DNA from: Chloroflexota bacterium
GTDB lineage: Bacteria > Chloroflexota > Limnocylindria > P2-11E
Direction: 5' to 3'
Assembly (NCBI GenBank): GCA_013695575.1
Contig: JACDAF010000085.1
Coordinates: 1 to 16,751 of the forward strand
Length of the DNA: 16,751 nt
In this document: positions 6,334-13,886 of the stretch, piece after piece
Layout: each line of letters starts with the position of its first letter
How positions within the stretch are numbered: position 1 is the first letter of the stretch
The notes under the pieces: model-generated
Database searches by the model: none
What the model was told of the DNA's origin: nothing
The model's input: only the letters and a program-made list of their open reading frames with translations
Made by a program: the position numbers and the translations under genes

Positions 6334-8654
6334 CCGAGGAGGCCGGCGACCGCGGACCGCACGTCACGGCCGAGCGCGTAGGCGGGGCCGACGCACGCGG
6401 GGCAGCCGTCGCCGCACGGGCAGGAGCGGAGATGCTCGCGTGCACGTTGAAGCAGCGGGTCCAGGGAGCGGAAGAGCCGCTCGGAGAATCCGACGCCGCC
6501 CGGCGTCATGTCGAAGAGGAAGACCGATGGACGTTCGGTGTGTGGTGAGCGCGCTTCCACGGCGAGCCCGAGGTCGTGCGGGTCACACATGAGGAACAGC
6601 GGTGCCAGCCCGTGGAGGAGATTGCCGAGCCCCGCGAGCGCGATCTCGACGCGCTCCTTCGGCCAGCCTCGTACGGTCGCCTCAGGGAGCGCGAGCCAGA
6701 AGGACGTTGTCTGAAGCTCCTGCTCCGGCAGGTGAATGCGACCCCAGCCGACGTTCTCGTGCGTGAACATCGTCAGCTTCTTGAAAATGGTAGGCAGCGC
6801 GGACACGAGCACCTCACCGTGCGCGCGATCGAAGCGCCCGACAGCGCTGCGCGAAAATTCGTCGAGCACCCGGATCCGTACTGCGAGATCGGCATCCGTG
6901 TAGTAATCGACCTTCACCTCGGTCACGTACGCCTTTGCGTTCTCCCAGTCGAGGCGCTCCACCTGGTACTGGCGCGACTCATGAAGGTAGATCGCCTGCT
7001 CGTGCACGAGCACCGGCGCAGCGAACCGGTCGACCTCCCCGATCACGCGCTCGCGCGCGTCGTTGCCCTTGTGCGGATTCGGGGCGTCGCGGCCGCTCGT
7101 GTCGATGATGACAACGTTGTCGTTGCTCGCCGTGCGGAGGGACATGCCCTGCGCGGGAAACGCCCGATCCGACCAGTGATAGCGCCCCTCCGCCTCATGC
7201 AGGATGCCCTGCTCTGCGAGGTACGCGAGGACGCCCGCGGTGTCCTCCGTCCCGAATCGCTCGGCCTTGCCCGAGGCCGTCTCGAATGGCAGCTCGAAGG
7301 CGCCGCACTTCAGATGACCGACGAGGATGTGGAGGTTGTCGGGGTTCACCAGCCCGGACTCGGGCGCGCGACCGAGCACGAATTCCGGGTGCTGAATGAC
7401 GTACTGGTCCGTTGGCGAGGACGTCGCGACAAGGAAGGCGGCCGAGAGCTCCTCGCGCCGGCCGGAGCGGCCCATCTGCTGCCAGGTCGATGCAACGCTG
7501 CCCGGGTAGCCGACGAGGACCGCGGCCTGAAGCGCGCCGAGGTCGATGCCGAGCTCCAGCGCGTTCGTCGAGACGACCCCTCGCACCGTGCCGTCGCGCA
7601 GTCCCCGTTCGATCGCGCGGCGCTCGGACGGGAGATATCCGCTCCGGTAGCCGCGCACGAGATCCGGTGGCCACTGCGGTGACGGGAACCGCGCGCGTAG
7701 GTAGGTCAGGAGCAGCTCCGTCTGCACGCGACTCTTGGTGAACGCGATCGTCTGCACGCCGGAAGCGAGGAGCATCGCCGCGATGTCGCGCCCTACCAGG
7801 AGCGCGCTCTTGCGGATGCCGAGCTGCAGGTTCACCACGGGGGGCTGGATGAATGCGAGCACCTTCTCACCGCGCGGCGCGCCGGACTCATCGACGAGCA
7901 CGACGTCCGCTTCGACGTGACGGCGCGCGAGCTCCTCCGGATTGGCGATCGTGGCCGACGTGCAGATGAAGATGGGATCCGACCCGTAGAAGCGGCAGAT
8001 GCGGCGGAGGCGGCGCAGCACGTTCGCGACGTTGCTGCCGAACACCCCCCTGTAGGTGTGCAGCTCGTCGAGCACGACGAAGCGCAGGTTCTCGAAGAGC
8101 TTGACCCACTTCGTATGGTGCGGAAGGATCCCGGTGTGGAGCATGTCGGGATTCGTGATGACGACGTGGCCGGCCGAACGGATCGCGGCCCGCGCCGCGG
8201 GTGGGGTGTCACCGTCGTAGGTGAAGGTCTTGAGCTCGATGTCGATGTCGGCCGAAAGCCGCTGCAGCTCGGCGAGCTGATCCTGGGCGAGCGCCTTCGT
8301 CGGGAAGAGGTACAGCGCCCGTGCCGAGCCATCCTTCGCGATCGCGTCGAGGACCGGTAAGTCGTAGCACAGCGTCTTGCCCGATGCGGTCGGTGTGACG
8401 ACGACGACGTTCTTGCCCGCGCGAGTCCTCTCGAGTGCCGCGGCCTGATGCGTGTACAGCTGCTCGATGCCGCGACGGCGGAGCGCGTGCGCGACGCGGC
8501 CGTCGAGCCACTCGGGAAACGGCGCAAAGCGCGCGGGCTTCGCGGGCAGTCGCTCCCAGTGCGTGACGAGCTCCGCGAACGCGGGGTCGTGCTCGAGCGT
8601 GTCGAGGATCTGCTCGAGGCTGGTCCGAGCCGGGAATCGAACGGGCGTTCGCAT
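6330..8654 (-). CDS. mrfA: DEXH-box helicase with DUF1998 zinc domain (MrfA/YprA family)
   Basis: This 774-residue superfamily 2 helicase shows its motifs in order: Q-like YTHQAAALE, Walker A TPTASGKT (87-94), Ia FPTKALAQDQ, motif II DELH (196-199), motif III TSATI, motif V STNALELGIDLG (about 362-373) and motif VI QQMGRSGRR (392-400). The C-terminal third is the MrfA/DUF1998 type, with the Cys cluster SCPCGDGCPACVGP near the end, expected to bind zinc. B. subtilis MrfA is an ATP-dependent 3'-5' DNA helicase for mitomycin adduct and crosslink repair; fungal and archaeal Hrq1 are relatives. The downstream YprB-type nuclease with a GTGA overlap supports that role. The ATG at 8654 is taken as start; an in-frame GTG at 8666 is possible. 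It diverges from the kinase gene. No SOS-box-like operator was recognised between them. Confidence 0.9.
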   Translation of the reverse strand: MRTPVRFPARTSLEQILDTLEHDPAFAELVTHWERLPAKPARFAPFPEWLDGRVAHALRRRGIEQLYTHQAAALERTRAGKNVVVVTPTASGKTLCYDLPVLDAIAKDGSARALYLFPTKALAQDQLAELQRLSADIDIELKTFTYDGDTPPAARAAIRSAGHVVITNPDMLHTGILPHHTKWVKLFENLRFVVLDELHTYRGVFGSNVANVLRRLRRICRFYGSDPIFICTSATIANPEELARRHVEADVVLVDESGAPRGEKVLAFIQPPVVNLQLGIRKSALLVGRDIAAMLLASGVQTIAFTKSRVQTELLLTYLRARFPSPQWPPDLVRGYRSGYLPSERRAIERGLRDGTVRGVVSTNALELGIDLGALQAAVLVGYPGSVASTWQQMGRSGRREELSAAFLVATSSPTDQYVIQHPEFVLGRAPESGLVNPDNLHILVGHLKCGAFELPFETASGKAERFGTEDTAGVLAYLAEQGILHEAEGRYHWSDRAFPAQGMSLRTASNDNVVIIDTSGRDAPNPHKGNDARERVIGEVDRFAAPVLVHEQAIYLHESRQYQVERLDWENAKAYVTEVKVDYYTDADLAVRIRVLDEFSRSAVGRFDRAHGEVLVSALPTIFKKLTMFTHENVGWGRIHLPEQELQTTSFWLALPEATVRGWPKERVEIALAGLGNLLHGLAPLFLMCDPHDLGLAVEARSPHTERPSVFLFDMTPGGVGFSERLFRSLDPLLQRAREHLRSCPCGDGCPACVGPAYALGRDVRSAVAGLLG

Positions 8655-8669
8655 CTCTCCACCCACGAT

Positions 8670-10307
8670 ATGAAACGGATGTTCGAGATGTCAAGGGCGG
8701 ACGCGGCCCTGCTCTTGCACCCAGTGCGCGCGGTGGACGAGCGCGGCGGGACCGTGCGCGCGGGCGCGCGGAAGGACCAAGAGATCGGGGACACCCTGCC
8801 CGGGAACGGGGCCCTCCCGTCGGGTCCTGCGGCCCCGCTCCGTGTGCTCGGCGGGCGCTATGAGCTGCTCGAGCGCATCGGGAGCGGCGGGATGGCCGAT
8901 GTGTATCGGGCGCACTGCAGGCGCCTCGGGCGCGATGTGGCCGTCAAGATGCTGCGTCATTTCGGCGGCGATCCAGCGTTCATCGACCGGTTCCGCCGTG
9001 AAGCGAGACACGCCGCCGGCATCCAGCACCCGAACGTGGCCACCGTCTACGACTTCGGTGAGGACGGCGACGATCAGTACATCGTGATGGAGTTCGTGCC
9101 TGGCGATAACCTCAAGGACATCATCCGTCGGCGTGGTCCGGTTCCCGAGGATGAGGCGCTTACGATCGCGGCGCGCATCGCCCGCGGCCTCCAGGCGGCG
9201 CACTCGCGTGGCGTCGTGCACCGCGATCTCAAGCCGCAGAATATCCTGCTTCCAGCCGACGGCGAGCCGCGCATCGTCGATTTCGGGATCGCGAAGGCGA
9301 TGGACGCGGGCGCGCTCACCCAGACAGCCGCAGTCCTCGGTACGGCCCACTACTTTTCGCCGGAGCAGGCGCGCGGACTCCCTGCCGACGCGCGGGCCGA
9401 TGTCTACAGCCTCGGGGTCGTGCTATTCGAGCTCCTCACCGGAGTGGTGCCGTTCGATGGCGACAATCCGGTCGACATCGCGCTGCAGCATGTGAACGCA
9501 CCGGCCCCCCGCCCGTCGTCCTTCAAGAGGGGCATCCGTTCGTCCACAGATGACGTCGTGCTGCGCGCCCTCGAGAAGGACCCGGACAAGCGCTTTCCGA
9601 CGGCGGCCGCGATGGCGCAGGCGATAGTTCTCTCCCGCGACGGCCGCGGTCCGGTGCTGGCGCGCCGCGTCGCCCCGCCGCCTCGGTCGGGCCGGCCGGC
9701 CCTGCTTCCAGCGCTCGCCGCATTCGTGCTCCTGCTGGTGGCCGGGGCCGCGCTCGCCCGCAGCGAGCTGAACCGCGCTCCCGCTCCCCCTCGATCGTCC
9801 ATCTCCGGCGCGACCGCGGCTCCCGCGGCGATCTCCTCGCCGACCTCGACTCCGACGGCGGCGCCGACGGCGGCTCCGACGACCGCTCCGCCCACGACCG
9901 CTCCGCCCACGACCGCTCCGCCGGCGACAGCACCGCCGCCGATCGCTCCGCCGCGCACGGGCGTACCGGTCGCCGGGGCCGCCCCGCCGAATGCCACGGT
10001 GAGCGACTTCTACGCGCGCGTGGTGCGGCAGGACTTCCGTGGCGCCGCCGCGCTCTGGAGCTCCCGCATGCAGGCGAACTACCCGCCCGCGCAGTCAGTC
10101 GACGTGCGGTTCGGGGCGACCACCGGCATGACGCTCCTGCGGAACGAGGTGGTCGCTCAGGACCTCGCCGCCGGCCGCGCGACGGTCGCCATCGATCTTC
10201 TCGAAACGACGACCTCGGGCGCGCAGCTGTGGTCCGGGACCTGGGAGATGATCCGGGCGGCGGACGGGTCGTGGCTCATGGATCGCCCGAGCCTCTCGGC
10301 GCGCTAG
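8670..10307 (+). CDS. Transmembrane Ser/Thr protein kinase with NTF2-like extracytoplasmic domain
   Basis: This 545-residue protein has a PknB-type kinase domain (about residues 62-325). The Gly loop is IGSGGMADVY (70-79), the ATP lysine is Lys93 in VAVKM, the catalytic loop is HRDLKPQN (184-191), the metal-binding motif is DFG at 204-206, and the activation segment contains GTAHYFSPEQARG. One membrane segment (345-363) follows, then a roughly 50-residue Ala/Pro/Thr/Ser linker with TTAPP repeats. The C-terminal ~100-residue domain starts SDFYARVVRQDFRGAAALW and looks NTF2-like, probably a sensor outside the membrane. The start lies among ATGs at 8670, 8679 and 8688, because third-position GC stays near 90% from there. 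A GTG at 8844 just before the kinase domain is less likely. It stops 3 bp before the convergent SRPBCC gene. Substrates are unknown. Confidence 0.9.
   Translation: MKRMFEMSRADAALLLHPVRAVDERGGTVRAGARKDQEIGDTLPGNGALPSGPAAPLRVLGGRYELLERIGSGGMADVYRAHCRRLGRDVAVKMLRHFGGDPAFIDRFRREARHAAGIQHPNVATVYDFGEDGDDQYIVMEFVPGDNLKDIIRRRGPVPEDEALTIAARIARGLQAAHSRGVVHRDLKPQNILLPADGEPRIVDFGIAKAMDAGALTQTAAVLGTAHYFSPEQARGLPADARADVYSLGVVLFELLTGVVPFDGDNPVDIALQHVNAPAPRPSSFKRGIRSSTDDVVLRALEKDPDKRFPTAAAMAQAIVLSRDGRGPVLARRVAPPPRSGRPALLPALAAFVLLLVAGAALARSELNRAPAPPRSSISGATAAPAAISSPTSTPTAAPTAAPTTAPPTTAPPTTAPPATAPPPIAPPRTGVPVAGAAPPNATVSDFYARVVRQDFRGAAALWSSRMQANYPPAQSVDVRFGATTGMTLLRNEVVAQDLAAGRATVAIDLLETTTSGAQLWSGTWEMIRAADGSWLMDRPSLSAR
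9879..9923 (+). repeat. 15-bp tandem repeat encoding TTAPP in the kinase linker
   Basis: Three head-to-tail copies of ACGACCGCTCCGCCC, the last with one changed base, encode TTAPP repeats. Further degenerate Ala/Thr/Pro codons lie on both sides. The unit is a multiple of three, so copy-number changes would only lengthen or shorten the extracytoplasmic linker. Confidence 0.85.
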
Positions 10308-10317
10308 CGGCTAGCGC
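10301..10317. other. 17-bp palindrome holding the stop codons of two convergent genes; possible terminator
   Basis: GCGCTAG-CGG-CTAGCGC is a perfect 7-bp inverted repeat around 3 bases. The left arm contains the TAG of the kinase gene (10305-10307). The right arm contains the TAG of the minus-strand SRPBCC gene (10313-10311). A hairpin here could stop transcription or read-through from both sides, but no U-tract follows. Confidence 0.6.
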
Positions 10318-10892
10318 TCCGGTAGGGCTCCGCAGGCGGCGCGTTCGCCGTCTCGCTCCGCATTCCGCTTGATCTGCAGAAGCGCAAGCCGACGTATGAG
10401 CGCGCTGCCGGGCCGGACCACCCGCCAGTAGCGTCTGAAGTGGCGTCGCGCCGTGGCGTCGGCGCACAGGACCCGGGTCTCGGTGACGACCCTGCTCCGT
10501 CCGAGGCGCGCAGGATCGACCCGGAACGACATCGCGGCCTTCGCGGTACCGCGCTCGGCATGCCGTGCGAAGTCCTCGCGTCCTATCGTCATGCGCGTAC
10601 CGGAGATCGTCCAAAAGCGCCCGGCGACGCCGAGCACGATCTCGCGACCGGGCTCCTCGGCGAGCACGACGAAACCCGCGCGAACCGCGTCGTCGAGCGT
10701 GAGCGTGGCGATCGCATCTCCGCGGACGAGCGCTGGCAGGTTGCGGAACGCGAATAGCGCCCGCGCGATCGGTGACGCCGCAAGGTCCACCTGCCGGACG
10801 GCCCGATACGTGCGGTCCACGTCGGCCGCGACCGCGATCTCGTGGTGGTCGGCCTCGTCCCATCGCGGCATCAGGTCATCGAGCAGCACCAC
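10311..10892 (-). CDS. SRPBCC-superfamily protein (polyketide cyclase/START-like)
   Basis: This 193-residue protein looks like an SRPBCC (Bet v 1-like, hydrophobic ligand cavity) protein. Its N-terminus, LLDDLMPRWDEADHHEIAVA, then a DVDRTYRAVRQVDLAASP stretch and ARALFAFRNLP, follows a pattern I recall from uncharacterised SRPBCC proteins of about 170-200 residues. Later strands include GFVVLAEEPGREIVLGVAGRFW, and the helix near the end is RRYWRVVRPGSALIRRLAL, typical of the long C-terminal helix that closes the cavity. No catalytic residues can be named. The GTG at 10892 starts 2 bp after the HMG-CoA lyase stop and keeps the conserved LLDDLMP segment; an ATG at 10871 would cut it off. It is probably the last gene of the leucine operon, perhaps a carrier or stress protein. 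Family call moderate, role unknown. Confidence 0.65.
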   Translation of the reverse strand: MVLLDDLMPRWDEADHHEIAVAADVDRTYRAVRQVDLAASPIARALFAFRNLPALVRGDAIATLTLDDAVRAGFVVLAEEPGREIVLGVAGRFWTISGTRMTIGREDFARHAERGTAKAAMSFRVDPARLGRSRVVTETRVLCADATARRHFRRYWRVVRPGSALIRRLALLQIKRNAERDGERAACGALPER

Positions 10893-10894
10893 CC

Positions 10895-11827
10895 CTAGAG
10901 CACCGGAGACAGAGCCCGTGTGACGCGACCGGCGGGCTCGCGGCCCAGCTGCTGGCACATCCACGCGCCAGCCGCGGCCGCCTTCCGCACGTTCACGCCG
11001 GTCTCGATGCCCAGGCCATCGAGCATCCAGACCAGATCCTCGGTCGCGAGATTGCCCGCCGCGCCAGGTGCGAAAGCCGATCCGCCGAGCCCGCCGGCGC
11101 TCGTGTCGATCGTCGTCACACCCAGCTCCAGCGCAGCGAGGACGTTCGCGAGTCCCTGCCCATACGTATCGTGGAAGTGCACCGCTAGCGCGCTCGGGGG
11201 CACGCCCGCGGCTGCGTACGCGGTGATGAGGCGCTGTACGTGCGCGGCGGTGCCGATGCCGATCGTGTCCCCGAGCGAGAGCTCGTCGCAGCCAAGCTCG
11301 AGCAGGGACCGTCCGGTGGCGACGACCGTGCCGACCGGCGTCGGGCCGTCCCACGGATCGGCGAACACCATCGAGAGATAGCCGCGCACCCGCAGGCCGG
11401 CCGCCTTCGCCCGGCTGACGACGGGCGTGCACATCACGAGCGCATCGGCGCGCGACCGCTGCAGGTTCCTCCGCGAGTAGCTTTCGCTCGCCGACACGAA
11501 CACCGCGATCTCGCGGACCCCCGCGGCGAGAGCGCGCTCGAGGCCGCGTTCGTTCGGCACCAGGACCGGGTAGCGGACCTCCGGCTTCCACGGGATGCGC
11601 GCGAGGAGCTCGGCCGCGTCGGCGAGCTGTGGCACGGCGGCGGCGCTCACGAACGAGGTCGCCTCGATCACGGTGTGGCCGGCGGCGAGGAGCCGCTCGA
11701 TGAAGTCCACCTTGGCCCCGGTCGGCACAGTGACCCGCTCCGCCTGGAGCCCGTCCCGCGGCCCGACCTCGACGATCGACACGCGATCGGGTAGACGCTC
11801 ACGCATCGGGAGATCGCCACGGGACAT
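10895..11827 (-). CDS. liuE: Hydroxymethylglutaryl-CoA lyase family protein (Ser in place of catalytic Cys)
   Basis: This 310-residue TIM-barrel protein of the HMGL family would cleave 3-hydroxy-3-methylglutaryl-CoA to acetyl-CoA and acetoacetate, the last step of leucine breakdown. Visible active-site elements are VEVGPRDGLQAE (Arg24, Asp25), ATSFVS, the metal ligands in HFHDTYGQGLAN (His217, His219), and GNLATEDLVWML (Asn259). The signature loop reads GGLGGSAFAPGAAGNLATED. The catalytic Cys of human HMGCL (Cys266, in GGCP) is replaced by Ser250, which may lower or change the activity, although such Ser-type homologues may form a natural subgroup. The ATG at 11827 has a GAGAAT box 7 nt upstream and lies 133 bp beyond the liuD stop, so it may have its own promoter. 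The SRPBCC gene follows 2 bp after its stop. Confidence 0.85.
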   Translation of the reverse strand: MSRGDLPMRERLPDRVSIVEVGPRDGLQAERVTVPTGAKVDFIERLLAAGHTVIEATSFVSAAAVPQLADAAELLARIPWKPEVRYPVLVPNERGLERALAAGVREIAVFVSASESYSRRNLQRSRADALVMCTPVVSRAKAAGLRVRGYLSMVFADPWDGPTPVGTVVATGRSLLELGCDELSLGDTIGIGTAAHVQRLITAYAAAGVPPSALAVHFHDTYGQGLANVLAALELGVTTIDTSAGGLGGSAFAPGAAGNLATEDLVWMLDGLGIETGVNVRKAAAAGAWMCQQLGREPAGRVTRALSPVL

Positions 11828-11960
11828 CGCGCCTATTCTCGCTGCGTGCGCCAGGGGCGTACCACGCTCAAGAGCGTCCTTTCAAGGATTCAATGCGGAT
11901 TTCGCGGCGCTGCGCCGCCACCCCGTCGCTGAGCGGCTTGTCGTGCGGTAGCTCGATCGC
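11828..11960. promoter_or_regulatory. 133-bp gap in the leucine operon: GAGAAT box and a short hairpin
   Basis: This is the only sizeable gap inside the operon. On the minus strand GAGAAT (11840 to 11835) lies 7 nt before the liuE ATG, with no Shine-Dalgarno sequence, suggesting a second leaderless promoter. The palindrome GCGGCG-CTG-CGCCGC lies at 11904-11918. It may attenuate transcription leaving liuD, but no U-tract follows it. The plus strand has a short open stretch ending at the TAG at 11949-11951 that resembles nothing I know. Confidence 0.4.
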
Positions 11961-13886
11961 TTATCGGAGGACGTCCGGCTCGAACTCCACCAAACGCTGA
12001 CCGCGCTCGACCTGCTGACCGGGGCCGCATAGCACGGCCTTCACGATCCCAGCCGAGGGCGCTTCGACGCGCATCTCCATCTTCATCGCTTCGACGACGG
12101 CAAGCAGGTCGCCGCGGGAGACATGCTGCCCGTCGCGCGCCGCGACGCTCAGCACGACCCCGGGCATCGGCGCGGTCACGTCGCCCGGCTGCAGCGAGTC
12201 CGTGCGCTCGTCCGCTTCGAGCGCGATCTCGTACGTCGCGCCGCGCCACGCGACCCAGATCACGCTCCCATCACGCGCGGCGGCCGCTGCGCTCGTCCCT
12301 TCGATCGTCCAGCGACCGTCGCTGTCACCGCGCCCGATCGACAGGCCATCGATCTCGTAGGGGCCGCCGCCGGATGTGCGCACGGCGCGCGCGCCGAGGA
12401 CCACGACCGCCGCGGGCGGCCCGCCCGTGCGCCAGGTGCCGAGCGCGGACCAGACATCGCGCGGATCCGCGGCGCGGGAGCGCTCGTCCAGCAGCGCCGC
12501 CGCGGCGACCGCGACGGCTTCGGGCGGTATGTCGTCGACGCGCGGCGCGAGCGTCGCCAGCTCGCGCTCGATGAGCCCGGTGTCGGCGCGTCCGGCGCGG
12601 ACGTCCGGATGGGCGACGAGCGCGCGGAGCAGCTGGAGGTTCGTACGGACCCCGAGGATCGTGGTACTGCCGAGCGCGGACGCACATGCGTCGAGCGCCG
12701 TTTCGCGATCGGGCCCGCTCGTGATCACCTTCGCGATCAGCGGGTCGTAGTGTCGCGTGACGACCGATCCTTGCTCGACTCCCGTGTCGACGCGCGCGGC
12801 CGAGGGGAGGTCGAGATGCACGAGGCGCCCGGCGGACGGCGCGAAACCGGACGAGGGGTCCTCGGCGTAGATGCGCGCCTCGACCGCGTGGCCGCGCGCC
12901 GCCGGCACCACGCCCAGTCGCTCGCCGAGGGCGACGCGTAGCTGCTGCTCGACGAGGTCGATCCCGTACACCTCCTCCGTCACCGGGTGCTCCACCTGCA
13001 GCCGCGCGTTCACCTCGATGAAGAAGAACGCGCCCGATGTGTCGAGCAGGAACTCCACCGTGCCGGCGTTCACGTAGCCGGCTTCGCGCGCGATCGCGAT
13101 CGCGGCGGCCTCGAGACGGGCATGCAGCGCTGGATCGACAGCGGGAGAGGGGCACTCCTCGATGACCTTCTGGTGCCGGCGCTGGGCACTGCAGTCGCGC
13201 TCGCCGAGCGCGATGACCTGACCGTGCGCGTCGGCGAGCACCTGCACCTCGACGTGACGTGGACGGACGATCGCCCGCTCGAGCAGCACGCGCTCGTCAT
13301 CGAAGGCCGCGCTCGCCTGCCGTCTCGCCCGGGCCAGCGCATCGCGCAGTCCGGTCTCCTCGGGCACGAGCTGCATCCCGATCCCGCCGCCACCTGCGAC
13401 CGGCTTCACCATCACCGGATAGCCGATGCGCCGTGCGGCGGCGATGAAGACGTCGTCGCGCTGATCCTCGCCCCGCTCGTCGGCGAGAAGCGTGACGCCG
13501 GCACGTGCCGCGATCGCCTTCGCCTTCGCCTTGTCACCGAGCGCGGCGAGCACGGCCGGCGGCGGTCCGACGAAGCCGAGACCGGCCGACGCGAGGGCAC
13601 GCGCGAGCCGCGGATCCTCGGCGAGGAAGCCGTATCCGGGGTGCACGAGGTCGGCACCGCTTTCGACCGCGGCTGTGACGATCCGCTCGACATCCAGATA
13701 GGACTCCCGCGCGGAGGCCGGCCCGATCCGGACCGCTAGGTCGGCCTGCCGCACGAAGGGGAGCCCGGCATCGGCGTCGGAGTACACCGCCACGGTTCGC
13801 ATGCCAAGTCGCCGCGCCGTGCGGAACACGCGCTGCGCGACCTCGCCGCGATTCGCGACGAGGACCGTATGCGTCTCCGGGGTCAC
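11961..13886 (-). CDS. liuD: Methylcrotonyl-CoA carboxylase, biotin-carboxylase/biotin-carrier (alpha) subunit
   Basis: This 641-residue subunit carboxylates its own biotin with ATP and bicarbonate and hands the carboxyl group to the beta subunit, turning 3-methylcrotonyl-CoA into 3-methylglutaconyl-CoA. Domains in order are the biotin-carboxylase N-terminus (VLVANRGEVAQRVFRTARRL, HPGYGFLAED), the ATP-grasp domain with Gly-rich loop KPVAGGGGIGM (about 161-171), HVEVQVLADAHG, RDCSAQRRHQKVIEE and EVNARLQVEHPVTE (291-304), the biotin-carboxylase C-domain, a linking domain, and a biotinyl domain with EAMKMEM, whose Lys602 carries biotin. Size and layout fit the MCC, acyl-CoA carboxylase and propionyl-CoA carboxylase alpha group; liuB and liuC next to it favour MCC. 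The GTG at 13886 overlaps the liuC stop by 4 nt (GTGA). A GTG at 13895 is an alternative. Confidence 0.9.
   Translation of the reverse strand: MTPETHTVLVANRGEVAQRVFRTARRLGMRTVAVYSDADAGLPFVRQADLAVRIGPASARESYLDVERIVTAAVESGADLVHPGYGFLAEDPRLARALASAGLGFVGPPPAVLAALGDKAKAKAIAARAGVTLLADERGEDQRDDVFIAAARRIGYPVMVKPVAGGGGIGMQLVPEETGLRDALARARRQASAAFDDERVLLERAIVRPRHVEVQVLADAHGQVIALGERDCSAQRRHQKVIEECPSPAVDPALHARLEAAAIAIAREAGYVNAGTVEFLLDTSGAFFFIEVNARLQVEHPVTEEVYGIDLVEQQLRVALGERLGVVPAARGHAVEARIYAEDPSSGFAPSAGRLVHLDLPSAARVDTGVEQGSVVTRHYDPLIAKVITSGPDRETALDACASALGSTTILGVRTNLQLLRALVAHPDVRAGRADTGLIERELATLAPRVDDIPPEAVAVAAAALLDERSRAADPRDVWSALGTWRTGGPPAAVVVLGARAVRTSGGGPYEIDGLSIGRGDSDGRWTIEGTSAAAAARDGSVIWVAWRGATYEIALEADERTDSLQPGDVTAPMPGVVLSVAARDGQHVSRGDLLAVVEAMKMEMRVEAPSAGIVKAVLCGPGQQVERGQRLVEFEPDVLR

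Noticed and set aside
6576..7682. 368-residue plus-strand frame opposite mrfA
   Set aside because: Antisense shadow in GC-rich DNA; helicase motifs on the minus strand are unambiguous.
8448..8669. Kinase start inside the mrfA coding region at 8448
   Set aside because: The added residues are antisense to the helicase and unlike any kinase N-terminus.
9849..9955. CRISPR-like or regulatory repeat array
   Set aside because: The units are contiguous 15-mers in frame with the kinase and have no spacers; they encode the TTAPP linker.
10893..11591. Long N-terminal extension of the SRPBCC protein
   Set aside because: It is a shifted frame of the HMG-CoA lyase gene, rich in Arg and Gly with no family resemblance.
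12123..13739. Long plus-strand frames opposite liuD
   Set aside because: Antisense shadows; the minus strand encodes a complete biotin-dependent carboxylase subunit.
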